Of a DNA stretch of 64,000 nt, positions 8,043-15,092 are shown in pieces. The number at the start of each line of letters is the position of its first letter. The first letter of the stretch is position 1. The stretch spans positions 592,580 through 656,579 of the forward strand of contig NZ_FUZU01000001.1 of the NCBI RefSeq assembly GCF_900167975.1, written 5' to 3'. Both the position numbers and the translations under genes were made by a program. This DNA is from Ohtaekwangia koreensis (GTDB taxonomy: Bacteria; Bacteroidota; Bacteroidia; Cytophagales; Cyclobacteriaceae). The notes below the pieces were generated by a model that was given only the letters and a program-made list of their open reading frames with translations, made no database searches and was not told the DNA's origin.

Positions 8043-8504
8043 CTACTCAACAAAAGCGGCCAGTTTTTCAAGCGTAGATATAGTTCCGGCTTCATTGTCT
8101 TCGGGCTTGATGCCGCGGGGTATATTTTTAAAATGGAACGTTACTTCTGTTCCGTCCTGGTGCAAGGCAAACGTTACTTCCATAATCATTTCACCAGCAA
8201 AGTCAGCCTCGTTTGTTTCAAAATTTACGGCCTCAACAATTTTCTTGTTCGGTATAATCTCTATATAGCGTGATGAGAATTTGTCCTCCTTGCCGGCTGT
8301 CTTCCCTTTAACGTTTACTTCGCTCTCGGGGTAAAACAACGACATGGTATATCCGCCACCCGCACGGAAGTTGAAGTTGTGTACTTTACCAACCATATCG
8401 TTGGGCGCCAGCCAGGCTTCCAACGCTTTTGCGTTCGAGAATGCTTCGAATACTTTCTCTATCGTGGCGTGAATGATTCGGGAGTTTTTTGTTGTTTGTG
8501 GCAT
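8043..8504 (-). CDS. SRPBCC (AHSA1/START-like) domain protein
   Basis: A 153-residue single-domain protein of the activator-of-Hsp90-ATPase (AHSA1-like) group of SRPBCC folds. Typical features are the opening helix region (A-T-I-E-K-V-F-E-A-F-S-N) and A-L-E-A-W-L-A-P near residue 28, the central beta strands, and a C-terminal helix ending L-E-K-L-A-A-F-V-E. Members form a hydrophobic ligand pocket; many are stand-alone proteins of unknown ligand, often beside ArsR regulators, none of which is seen here. It is a lone minus-strand gene flanked by REP copies on both sides (7934 and 8612). Confidence 0.85.
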   Translation of the reverse strand: MPQTTKNSRIIHATIEKVFEAFSNAKALEAWLAPNDMVGKVHNFNFRAGGGYTMSLFYPESEVNVKGKTAGKEDKFSSRYIEIIPNKKIVEAVNFETNEADFAGEMIMEVTFALHQDGTEVTFHFKNIPRGIKPEDNEAGTISTLEKLAAFVE

Positions 8505-8611
8505 AGCGATGTTTTTATTATAGTAAATAAAAAAGTATACCGGATCAGTCCGAAATGACGGTACAGCTAAGCGAAAAAGGGATTTTTAGATGTGGCGTGT
8601 GCGTCACGAAG

Positions 8612-8644
8612 CATCAGAGTCCCGGAGGGCCGGTGACTCTGATG
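8612..8644 (-). repeat. REP-like hairpin, copy 8 (inverted)
   Basis: A 33-base variant with intact outer arms and GGAGGG in place of GGAGA in the centre. The flank GGGGCGGTAA matches the one after copy 3. It stands alone between the SRPBCC and CHASE2 genes. Confidence 0.88.
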
Positions 8645-8702
8645 GGGCGGTAAAAATAGTCCCATTTATAGTCTGTTGAATTTGTGGGCAAAACTTACCG
8701 CC

Positions 8703-8721
8703 AACGTTGGCTATAAGGCGT
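8703..8721. repeat. Boundary motif R, copy 1
   Basis: AACGTTGGCTATAAGGCGT lies 35 bp beyond the stop of the CHASE2-like gene. A close match, AACGTTTAGCTATAAGACGT, is at 10340-10359 on the far side of the RraB-like gene. Together with motif L it outlines two gene units. Confidence 0.55.
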
Positions 8722-8755
8722 TGCCTTACCAAAAATAAACATTAAAGGCAAATGA

Positions 8756-9748
8756 CTATAGACTTTGTTGTAGGCTGGTGCCTTGTCTGCTCTTTGTATT
8801 CCAGTAGATTGAAACTATAGCTGAAATTATCAAAACGACAGTCACCTCGTTAAGTTCAAGGTAATAGTTTTCCGAAAAGGCAAAGACTATTATGTAGGAA
8901 CTTAGTCCGTTAAGAACAATCAGAATTACCAGCCCGAGAAGAAAATTAACAACGTTGTACTTTGTTCGAACGAGCCTGATTAGTACAGTGCATAAAAGAC
9001 CTGCTGCCAAGATAATTAACACACGAAACAGTGGATTAACTTCATTAATAAATTCATTTCTGTTTATAGTTGAAATTATGTTAGCTGAAATCTGAGCGTC
9101 AGACATGTCACCTATATTGTCTCCAGGTCTGCCATACCAATAATTCATCGGTGTAACTAAGCTGTCCCGTAGAAACCCTATAAGAATAGTTTTATCCTTG
9201 AGAACTTCTGGGACTATATTTTCAATCTCGCTCAGCGGTGCACGGAAATATCTGTCTGTTCCCCTGAAATTGATTCTTTCTTTATTGTTTCCTCTTTCCT
9301 TAAGTCCATTTAAATTGTCGGAAAGTTGTAATTCAAAATAGGAGTTTTTGTCTGTTTTAAAATGAGTTATTTCATTTTTAGGAGTCAGAATTCCGCTTGT
9401 TCTTTTATTTGAATTTTTGTCACAGTCGCACGTAATTATATTTTTACTTTCACTAAGATACTTGTTAAGAATTTCACTGGTGTCCTCAATATTGCAAAGA
9501 TTAACTCCAATCGACTTTGGCTCGAATGACTCCAATAGCTCAATGTAAGTCTTCACTGTATCCAAGTCAATATACTCAATGTCCAATAGTACGATTTCGG
9601 TTTCCACTCCCGGATCAGTCCTTAGGCTTTTAAATAGTTCAGCGCTAACCCTGCGAGGTAAGTCTATTGCAAATAAATTGATATCAATAAACTGATAGAG
9701 AATTATGATTGTCAGCGTAAATGCTGTCGAGATAATCAGTCGTTTCAT
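8756..9748 (-). CDS. CHASE2-like sensor domain protein without output domain
   Basis: The 330-residue protein has an N-terminal transmembrane helix (about 5-22), an extracytoplasmic region (about 25-235) and three C-terminal helices (about 238-312). The extracytoplasmic part resembles CHASE2: an early V-L-L-D-I-E-Y-I-D strand, L-K-D-K-T-I-L-I-G-F near 183-192, T-P-M-N-Y-W near 199, and A-Q-I-S-A-N-I-I-S-T-I near 218, matching the I-H-A-N-x-I-x-T-I signature. CHASE2 normally precedes a kinase, cyclase or phosphatase domain, but here the protein ends after the last helix with a short cytoplasmic tail. It could be a sensor acting through partners, or a truncated one. AT-rich and isolated. Confidence 0.68.
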   Translation of the reverse strand: MKRLIISTAFTLTIIILYQFIDINLFAIDLPRRVSAELFKSLRTDPGVETEIVLLDIEYIDLDTVKTYIELLESFEPKSIGVNLCNIEDTSEILNKYLSESKNIITCDCDKNSNKRTSGILTPKNEITHFKTDKNSYFELQLSDNLNGLKERGNNKERINFRGTDRYFRAPLSEIENIVPEVLKDKTILIGFLRDSLVTPMNYWYGRPGDNIGDMSDAQISANIISTINRNEFINEVNPLFRVLIILAAGLLCTVLIRLVRTKYNVVNFLLGLVILIVLNGLSSYIIVFAFSENYYLELNEVTVVLIISAIVSIYWNTKSRQGTSLQQSL

Positions 9749-9840
9749 TCTCTATTGTTAATCGTAATTATTTTTCGGCACTTGTCCTCAGAAGCATGCC
9801 GGCAATCCAAATTAATAATTAATAATCAACTCTGCCGGCT

Positions 9841-9860
9841 TGATTTATATACATTGTTGT
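9841..9860. repeat. Boundary motif L, copy 1
   Basis: TGATTTATATACATTGTTGT, on the 5' side of the CHASE2-like gene. It recurs with one mismatch at 9952-9971. The intervening 91 bases begin with CGGTAG and end with CTACCG (an inverted pair). Confidence 0.6.
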
Positions 9861-9951
9861 CGGTAGTTCTCTTACCCTACACTTAATACAACAACTTGAT
9901 TGTCTCCGGTCAATTGGTCCAAACTGTCACAAATCACAAATTCTACCGCCA

Positions 9952-9971
9952 TGATTTATATACATCGTTGT
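9952..9971. repeat. Boundary motif L, copy 2
   Basis: TGATTTATATACATCGTTGT, 14 bases from the 3' end of the RraB-like gene. It overlaps CGTTGTGCGC (9966-9975), whose exact reverse complement GCGCACAACG lies at 10334-10343 on the other side of that gene, so the gene is framed by a 10-bp inverted repeat. Confidence 0.6.
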
Positions 9972-9984
9972 GCGCTGTTGTGGT

Positions 9985-10308
9985 CTACTCGAAAGCTCCC
10001 CATCCGTCATACTTGAAACCGTGCTTGTTAGCGAAATACGTTAACGATGATTCAATCGCTAACATCTTGTCTTTGTCGAGCTTCATGTCGATGATCACCA
10101 ATATATCCGAGCCGCTCGTTTTTAAATTTTTGAAAGTTATTTCATTCTGATTCAAAAAAGAATCGATTGAATTCTGTGTCGAAGAGTCGGCATGAGCAAT
10201 AACGAATTCGACTTCATAAGTCTTTTCTAACCCAGGATCATTTGGTCTAAATCTGTCGATTGCATCAAGAGTCGCTTGTATTTCGTTCTTTGTTAATTCT
10301 GATTTCAT
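9985..10308 (-). CDS. RraB-like protein
   Basis: A 107-residue small soluble protein. The opening D-P-G-L-E-K-T-Y-E-V-E-F strand and the C-terminal F-K-Y-D-G-W-G-A-F-E match the RraB (regulator of ribonuclease E activity B) domain, whose members end with G-x-Y-D-G-W-x-A. In E. coli RraB binds RNase E; a Bacteroidota target is not established, and many family members occur beside toxin- or immunity-like genes. ATG at 10308 was chosen because the domain then begins normally; an 11-residue upstream extension lies in the inverted-repeat boundary. The gene is framed by short inverted repeats, suggesting it was acquired as a unit. Confidence 0.68.
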   Translation of the reverse strand: MKSELTKNEIQATLDAIDRFRPNDPGLEKTYEVEFVIAHADSSTQNSIDSFLNQNEITFKNLKTSGSDILVIIDMKLDKDKMLAIESSLTYFANKHGFKYDGWGAFE

Positions 10309-10339
10309 ATGGATTCTCTGTCCAGCCACAATTGCGCAC

Positions 10340-10359
10340 AACGTTTAGCTATAAGACGT
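10340..10359. repeat. Boundary motif R, copy 2
   Basis: AACGTTTAGCTATAAGACGT, 31 bp above the RraB-like start; pairs with 8703-8721. The next 200 bases up to 10573 contain a short open frame without recognisable similarity and no start context, so no gene is called there. Confidence 0.55.
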
Positions 10360-10573
10360 ATGCGTGTAAGTACCTAAATCTTTGTCCCACGTTGCTACCG
10401 AAATTTACTAGCACACACGTTAAGAACCTACGGATACAGTTACGTTGTCGTTGACTTGTCTCAAGTCGACCGTTACTATTTTGTTGGCGTGAACGAGTCC
10501 ACGTTTATAAAACTGTCGGAAGAATTCGGTTTAAAGTCGGCCGTCATTCTCCGGGGTGTTGTAAGCGGTTTGC

Positions 10574-11308
10574 TCAGTGATATAACCAGAAAGCTGCTAT
10601 TGCTCCATTTAAATTGTCTAACTTTTTCTTTGTCAATTTATCAAGAAGATAGTAAGTGTCTAACTTATTATCTTGATATAGAATGTACTTCCCGTTTAAG
10701 GAATATGAGGCATTTTTTCCTTTTGCAATTAAAGATTTATCTCCTGTTTGCATATCAAATTCGTAAATTCTATTATTTCCACCAACGAACATTCTAGTAT
10801 CCATACCTTCTAATAGAATCTTGTCCAAGGTTGGCGAAATTTGTGGGTGGCAGAAGCCATATAGATAGTCAATTCGGGAGCTATCAGCATTCCTTTCACT
10901 TAGATTTTTATCTGTACTCCAGGCTATTTTATTGTTTTTATAAAGTCTTACCCAGTTGCCATTTACATTGAGTTCATATTCAGAAAAAAAGAATTGGCGA
11001 GTCGCTATATGTTTTTCTTCAAACTCAGGTTTCATTAAGATAGGATAGGAACTGATCTTTTTAAATACATGACTTTTGAATTTTTGGGTTATCAACTTTC
11101 CTCGGATTTGGAAATAGCATACTAAACTATCGTCTTTTAAATCATATCCTACGAGTTTACCAAACGCATCCCCCGAAAGTTTTTGTGTTTGATTAGCAGT
11201 TAAGTCTAATAAATTTAAAGCTTCGTTGTTTCCCTGATATAACAAAATTTGTGAATGCAGAATTAGATTGAAGCTTAGGAAAATTAATAGACAAAAAAAG
11301 TATCGCAT
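10574..11308 (-). CDS. Secreted protein of unknown function, possible beta-propeller
   Basis: The 244-residue product carries a signal peptide (about residues 1-19, ending L-I-L-H-S-Q). Repeated short strands with L-L-D-L-T-A-N-Q-T-Q-K-L, I-S-P-T-L-D-K-I-L-L-E and S-Y-S-L-N-G-K-Y-I-L-Y resemble the TolB/WD40-like pattern in which 'S-P-D-G-K-x-I' recurs, but no full blade set is visible. A periplasmic or surface binding role is possible; nothing more specific can be supported. AT-rich, between the RraB-like gene and a REP block. Confidence 0.6.
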   Translation of the reverse strand: MRYFFCLLIFLSFNLILHSQILLYQGNNEALNLLDLTANQTQKLSGDAFGKLVGYDLKDDSLVCYFQIRGKLITQKFKSHVFKKISSYPILMKPEFEEKHIATRQFFFSEYELNVNGNWVRLYKNNKIAWSTDKNLSERNADSSRIDYLYGFCHPQISPTLDKILLEGMDTRMFVGGNNRIYEFDMQTGDKSLIAKGKNASYSLNGKYILYQDNKLDTYYLLDKLTKKKLDNLNGAIAAFWLYH

Positions 11309-11415
11309 AGAGTTTCAATTTTTATGGGGTTACGATTATGGCTAGCAATGCCAAAGTACAAAAACTTTTTGGTCCAAGCCGTCACTCTCCTCGTGCATGT
11401 GCCATTATTAATCCC

Positions 11416-11447
11416 CATCAGAGTCACCGGCCTCCGGGACTCTGATG
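11416..11447 (+). repeat. REP-like hairpin, copy 9 (forward)
   Basis: Intact outer arms; inner loop CCT instead of TCT. First of two tandem units at the nuclease locus, spaced 145 bp from the next. Confidence 0.92.
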
Positions 11448-11560
11448 TTCTGAGACGCAATCATCAAATGGAAATATAGGCTAACTATTCTTGCTAACCT
11501 CTTCTGCTTACGCCATTGTCATGTGGGCATTAGGATTTTGCTGCGACTATATATTAACCC
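11448..11560 (-). pseudogene. Decayed copy of the nuclease gene 3' end within the REP unit
   Basis: Near-identical flank (TTCTGAGACGCAATCATCAA) and a recognisable tail (N-P then Q-W-R-K-Q-K) on the minus strand, with a one-base loss that breaks the frame. It joins the next hairpin through CGACTATATATTAACCCC, the same junction as the copies at 4213 and 7820. Confidence 0.82.
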
Positions 11561-11592
11561 CATCAGCGTCACCGGTCTCCGGGACTCTGATG
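11561..11592 (+). repeat. REP-like hairpin, copy 10 (forward), just 3' of the nuclease gene
   Basis: One substitution in the left arm (CATCAGCGTC). It ends 33 bp beyond the stop codon of the intact nuclease and is probably the source from which the tail-carrying repeat unit arose. Confidence 0.92.
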
Positions 11593-11625
11593 TTCTGAGA
11601 CGCAATCAACGAATGGAAATATAGT

Positions 11626-12108
11626 TTAACTATTCTTGCTTGCCTTCTTCTGCTTGCGCCATTGCCACGGTGGTGTTGGGTTTTGCATCGACCATATTTT
11701 GCGGTGGTGACTTTTTGCCTGATGCTCAAGCTCGGCCCAGTGTTGCGTGTTGTCGTATTGTTTATAGTGCCACGCCAGACCTGCGCGCAATAGCGATTCG
11801 TTTACGTTGGTGGTGTCTACTTTTACGATGGCAACCGTGCGGCCATAGCGATCTTTCTTGGTAGTTAGTATCGTTACGGATTTACCTGCGATGAGGTTGG
11901 ATATATACTCTTTTGCTACGTTGCCGAAGTCTTGTCCTTTTTCGGGGCAGTCTACACCGTGCAGACGGATTCGTTTTTTCTGGTGGTTGTTTAATAGAAT
12001 CGTGAACGTGTCGCCATCGGCTATCTTTACTACTTTGCCCGTGAGGGTTTGTGCGTGCAGTAAAACATGGACAAAAAACAGGAGTGTGAATAAAAGGACT
12101 ATGCGCAT
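11626..12108 (-). CDS. Secreted thermonuclease (SNase-like)
   Basis: A 160-residue staphylococcal-nuclease homologue. A signal peptide covers residues 1-19; the OB-fold nuclease domain follows. Expected catalytic residues are present: D-G-D-T at 31-34, Arg48 and Glu56 in R-L-H-G-V-D-C-P-E with Asp53, and Arg90 in D-R-Y-G-R. The family's C-terminal N-P-x-P-P-W-x-W-R motif is at 143-151, showing that the tail is native to the gene and not contributed by the repeat. It should cut extracellular DNA/RNA with Ca2+. The last 20 or so codons and the 3' flank have been copied at three or four other places in the window along with the downstream hairpin. Confidence 0.92.
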   Translation of the reverse strand: MRIVLLFTLLFFVHVLLHAQTLTGKVVKIADGDTFTILLNNHQKKRIRLHGVDCPEKGQDFGNVAKEYISNLIAGKSVTILTTKKDRYGRTVAIVKVDTTNVNESLLRAGLAWHYKQYDNTQHWAELEHQAKSHHRKIWSMQNPTPPWQWRKQKKASKNS

Positions 12109-12165
12109 TGGGCTGCTAAACTATAAATAATAAATAAACGAATGGTAACGATTTTATTTTATAGC

Positions 12166-12468
12166 CTATTGTTTTTGTTTTAAAAGCTCGCTATATATTT
12201 CTGTGGCGAGTTGGGTTAGTTGTTTTTCACGTTGCGTGATGTTGGTTAAGTCGATGGTTTCACTTTGCCGGGTGAGGTTGTAATATAGGTTGAGGATGGC
12301 ATCATTCTCTGTATCGAGGCCGATGAGGTTGAGAATGGTTTCGCTCAGGTGCAAGTGATAATCGCCAGCACCAAGCCCAAGTGTATTTAACCCGTTGATG
12401 AGTTTGTTGCTGATGAGGTCGTCTTTGATGAGAGATAAGATTAACTGATTGGTATATTTTTGAATCAT
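12166..12468 (-). CDS. Small helical protein of unknown function
   Basis: The 100-residue product is almost entirely predictable as alpha helix, rich in Leu, Ile, Asn and Thr, without a signal peptide, membrane segment or cysteine. ATG start at 12468. It ends 57 bp before the nuclease start on the same strand and is divergent from the XRE regulator at 12623, with an AT-rich 154-bp region between them that probably holds both promoters. Function unknown. Confidence 0.6.
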   Translation of the reverse strand: MIQKYTNQLILSLIKDDLISNKLINGLNTLGLGAGDYHLHLSETILNLIGLDTENDAILNLYYNLTRQSETIDLTNITQREKQLTQLATEIYSELLKQKQ

Positions 12469-12622
12469 GACTTAATTTTTATGATTCAATACTACATAAA
12501 AATGATTAAATACGAAATAAGTATTTCGTTTATAGTCATGTTTAGTTCGTTTTAAATCATTTAATTGTCTGGCTATCAGTACGTAGTTTTGGCTGGTAGT
12601 TGAGTTACTTTAGATTATATCC

Positions 12623-12832
12623 ATGCCAAAAAAAGAGATCAACAGAATTAAGCTTGTGCTTGTTGAGAAGAAGAGAACTAATAAATGGTTAGCAGAACAA
12701 TTAGAGATTGATCCTTCCACCGTTTCTCGTTGGTGTACAAATGATATGCAACCTTCATTAGAAACTCTTGTTGCAGTTGCAAAGGTTCTTGATGTTGATG
12801 CAAGGGAGTTGATTGTATCGACTAAGAAGTAA
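12623..12832 (+). CDS. Small XRE-family (Cro/C1-type) DNA-binding protein
   Basis: A 69-residue protein consisting of a single Cro/C1 helix-turn-helix (about residues 8-63): N-K-W-L-A-E-Q-L, then the recognition helix D-P-S-T-V-S-R-W-C-T-N, then P-S-L-E-T-L-V-A-V-A-K-V-L-D-V. No extra domain. Such proteins act as local repressors or toxin-antitoxin partners. The divergent 100-residue gene at 12166 shares the intergenic region and is the obvious candidate target. A hairpin follows at 12869. Confidence 0.88.
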   Translation: MPKKEINRIKLVLVEKKRTNKWLAEQLEIDPSTVSRWCTNDMQPSLETLVAVAKVLDVDARELIVSTKK

Positions 12833-12868
12833 ATATTATTTTACTTGTCTTCGCATGTACTATAAAGA

Positions 12869-12897
12869 GAAAGGGCTTCTTTCGTAGAAGCCCTTTC
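12869..12897. terminator. Hairpin terminator after the XRE gene
   Basis: A perfect 12-bp stem (GAAAGGGCTTCT and AGAAGCCCTTTC) with loop TTCGT, 36 bp past the stop. The downstream T run is weak, so termination strength is uncertain. Confidence 0.7.
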
Positions 12898-13250
12898 AAT
12901 CCATTCATTTTTTAAACTTGATTCGGATTCTCTTAATCCTAGAAATCAATACGATTAATGCGATTATTACTATTTTTAGCATAAATCTGCGTTAAGTATA
13001 ATTCCGCACGAGGAGGAAGTAAGCGGAAATTATTACCAACACATTGCATGCAAAATGTTAACCTATCCACTTCCCCTTGGAATGGGATTTAGTATCATTA
13101 TGTAACTTTTGCAACTTAAAGTAAATCCAGTAAAATTGTCGACTCAGAATAATATTGTTCGACTGTAATGATTGTAAATTTGCGTAAATAGTCGCTCTTC
13201 GTGTCTTTAGTCCCGTCTAACGTTTTTTGTAATGCAAGGTTTCGCTAATT
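12898..13250. other. Intergenic region without a recognised gene
   Basis: AT-rich spacer between the XRE gene and the 3' end of the HNH gene. No reading frame with coding character, hairpin repeat or RNA gene was recognised in it. Confidence 0.5.
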
Positions 13251-14207
13251 CTATTTTCTGAAGCTTTTAAGCCACGAAAAAACTTTTAGGGGATCGGTAA
13301 GAAAATTGTCCTCTGTAAATTTTTCACTTAAGGAGAATGTAACTTTTGTTTGAGAAGCGAACTTCTTGTAGAAGGTCTCAGCATCCGTGAATGGCGATGG
13401 GATAAATACTAGCACTTTTTGTATTTTGTCTCTAATCTTTAAATCAAAATTTACAATAAAGCAATTTAGTTTTCTGTCAATATATATTCCTTCAGATGTC
13501 TGAATTTTTCGCATTGCTTCTAATTTTAAAATTCCATACGATTGAAGTACATCTAAGTCCGTGAAGAGTATTTGTTTTCTTATTGCATTATAGTTGCTAT
13601 TGAAACTAATTAGATGTCCAAATTTTTGAAACAGCAAAAGATAAGCAATTCTTAATATGGCTATGTTGACAATTTTAATAGGCGGTGAATGAAAGTGGAA
13701 ATCTATTCCTGTAGTTAATATTTTATCCAATTGCCGAAATTTGTCGTGACGTTGTTCGCCTTTTTTAATGTTGACTTTAAATAAGAAAGTATCATTGTTG
13801 TGTATTGATAAATTTGCAGAGCAAGTAATTTTCCCTCCAGTATAATTTAATGTAGTCGAGGGAATTCTGATTTCAGCACCGATATCACCAGTAAGGAATG
13901 ACTGTACTTTTATATACTCAATTAACTGTGCATCCATTTTATGGCCCGAAAAATTGTTGCATAGCTTGCATGTAAGAATGATGGGTTTCCCGCCTAGTTG
14001 AGCTGGCGGTACGTCTTCGAGTGTTAAGTGATTTTCTCTTGTAGTATCAAGGTAATCCTTTGTGAAAAATTTACCGCACAGTGGGCACATTATTGTGTCA
14101 TCAAGCAAAGTTGGTGGAGGTATCGTAAATTTGTATTCTGCTTTGGTAATTTTCCAGTTTTTGTTATAGATCTGGAAGAGTTTCTCTCGCTTATCACTGC
14201 CTTTCAT
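13251..14207 (-). CDS. HNH-type zinc/nuclease domain protein
   Basis: The 318-residue protein has near its N-terminus C-P-L-C-G (about residues 40-44), then L-T-L-E-D-V-P-P-A-Q-L-G-G-K and T-C-K-L-C-N-N-F-S-G-H-K (about 78-90). This is the pattern of HNH_5-like nucleases: two CxxC zinc knuckles around an E-D/H-V-P core and the C-x2-C-N-N-x-x-G ending. The usual H of E-H-V-P is D here, so nuclease activity is uncertain. The remaining 220 residues are unrecognised. ATG at 14207 is preferred to a TTG seven codons upstream. AT-rich and isolated, consistent with acquired defence or mobile-element cargo. Confidence 0.66.
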   Translation of the reverse strand: MKGSDKREKLFQIYNKNWKITKAEYKFTIPPPTLLDDTIMCPLCGKFFTKDYLDTTRENHLTLEDVPPAQLGGKPIILTCKLCNNFSGHKMDAQLIEYIKVQSFLTGDIGAEIRIPSTTLNYTGGKITCSANLSIHNNDTFLFKVNIKKGEQRHDKFRQLDKILTTGIDFHFHSPPIKIVNIAILRIAYLLLFQKFGHLISFNSNYNAIRKQILFTDLDVLQSYGILKLEAMRKIQTSEGIYIDRKLNCFIVNFDLKIRDKIQKVLVFIPSPFTDAETFYKKFASQTKVTFSLSEKFTEDNFLTDPLKVFSWLKSFRK

Positions 14208-14315
14208 ATCTATATTATATAGGTACAATCATGTAAGTGTAATGTATAGCATATTTATAATGTGAGCAATTCAAAAGATTTTTTTTAGTATATTTATAAT
14301 ATATCAAAAATTAAG

Positions 14316-14617
14316 ATGATTAAAGATATAGAGCAGTATGGCGAAAAGACATGGTGCTTTAAAGAGTGTTTTTTTTAAAAAAACTTGTTGGTAATCTAAC
14401 TAATGATATGATCCTTTCGATGGAAAGCAAAGGCTATATTGATAGAATTGAGTATTGTTCACCAAACGAGATGGATAAACTTAAAAGACATATTCAAGAT
14501 GGTGATCTTTGTGAGATAGTTGATAAGGATTTAAAGGCTATTTTTCTTGTTTTCAATGTTAAATTTTTTGATGCCAATGGTATACGATTTACCTTAGGCT
14601 TAGTTCGTCTATTGTAA
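14316..14617 (+). CDS. Small gene split by a frameshift at T8A7
   Basis: An ATG at 14316 opens a 20-codon frame that stops at 14376-14378 immediately after a run of eight T, followed by seven A. The downstream frame continues without a stop to 14617. A shift of one base back at the run joins the two into a protein of about 100 residues (M-I-K-D-I-E-Q-Y-G... then F-L-K-K-L-V-G-N-L). Alternatives: a sequencing or assembly error in the homopolymer, a decayed gene, or slippage during transcription or translation. The product is not recognised; it is soluble, ending in a hydrophobic strand. Confidence 0.55.
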
Positions 14618-14643
14618 AAAAAAGAAGTACTCTCTCGATTGAT

Positions 14644-14868
14644 ATGAAAACTAACCTTGACGGAGTTAAGTTAAAGATGTTTTCGCTGTTGAAAATTTTA
14701 TCCTACTTGGTAATTTCCATCATTCTACTTTTCATGGCCGCCTCCCAATCAGGCGCTGTATTCTCTCCTAAAGTTCATTTGTGTGTTTATGCGCTCTCAG
14801 ACGCAGCTATAGCATTCGTGGTTGCTTGGATATTTATAAGAGCAGAACGAATCTTTAAGAGACTATAA
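14644..14868 (+). CDS. Small membrane protein of unknown function
   Basis: A 74-residue product with two hydrophobic segments (about residues 15-35 and 45-66) and a basic C-terminus (R-A-E-R-I-F-K-R-L). It begins 26 bp after the frameshifted gene and may share its transcript. Function unknown. Confidence 0.55.
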   Translation: MKTNLDGVKLKMFSLLKILSYLVISIILLFMAASQSGAVFSPKVHLCVYALSDAAIAFVVAWIFIRAERIFKRL

Positions 14869-15092
14869 ATTGATTTGGAAACTCGATACGCTCTTAAAGT
14901 TCTTCAAAGGTATAGTAATAGGTGTTGCCAGTTTTTTGCAATCGTACAGTGTTGCTTGTCGGGGTTTATTTAACCGAGCGGTATACTAAAATGAATAAGA
15001 AAACCGAATAGGTAATTGTTGTGATAATGGCCACTCAGTTGTTAGCAATTGTTAAATTACGATATTTGATTTTTCAACCTTGCACATATAAA

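Noticed and set aside
7796-8095. Open frame of 99 codons on the minus strand across the REP block
   Set aside because: It reads the decayed nuclease tail out of frame and then the hairpin; a similar chance frame occurs at 11547-11729 for the same reason.
10456-10797. Plus-strand open frame of 113 codons starting with TTG
   Set aside because: Its second half is antisense to the secreted protein gene at 10574-11308, and the first half has no recognised similarity or start context. It could be a remnant, but support is too weak.
4181-11592. The regularly spaced hairpins could be taken for a CRISPR-like array
   Set aside because: Only two repeats are in tandem at each locus, the repeats are hairpins of 32 bases spaced about 147 bp, and the spacers are homologous to each other and to the nuclease gene.
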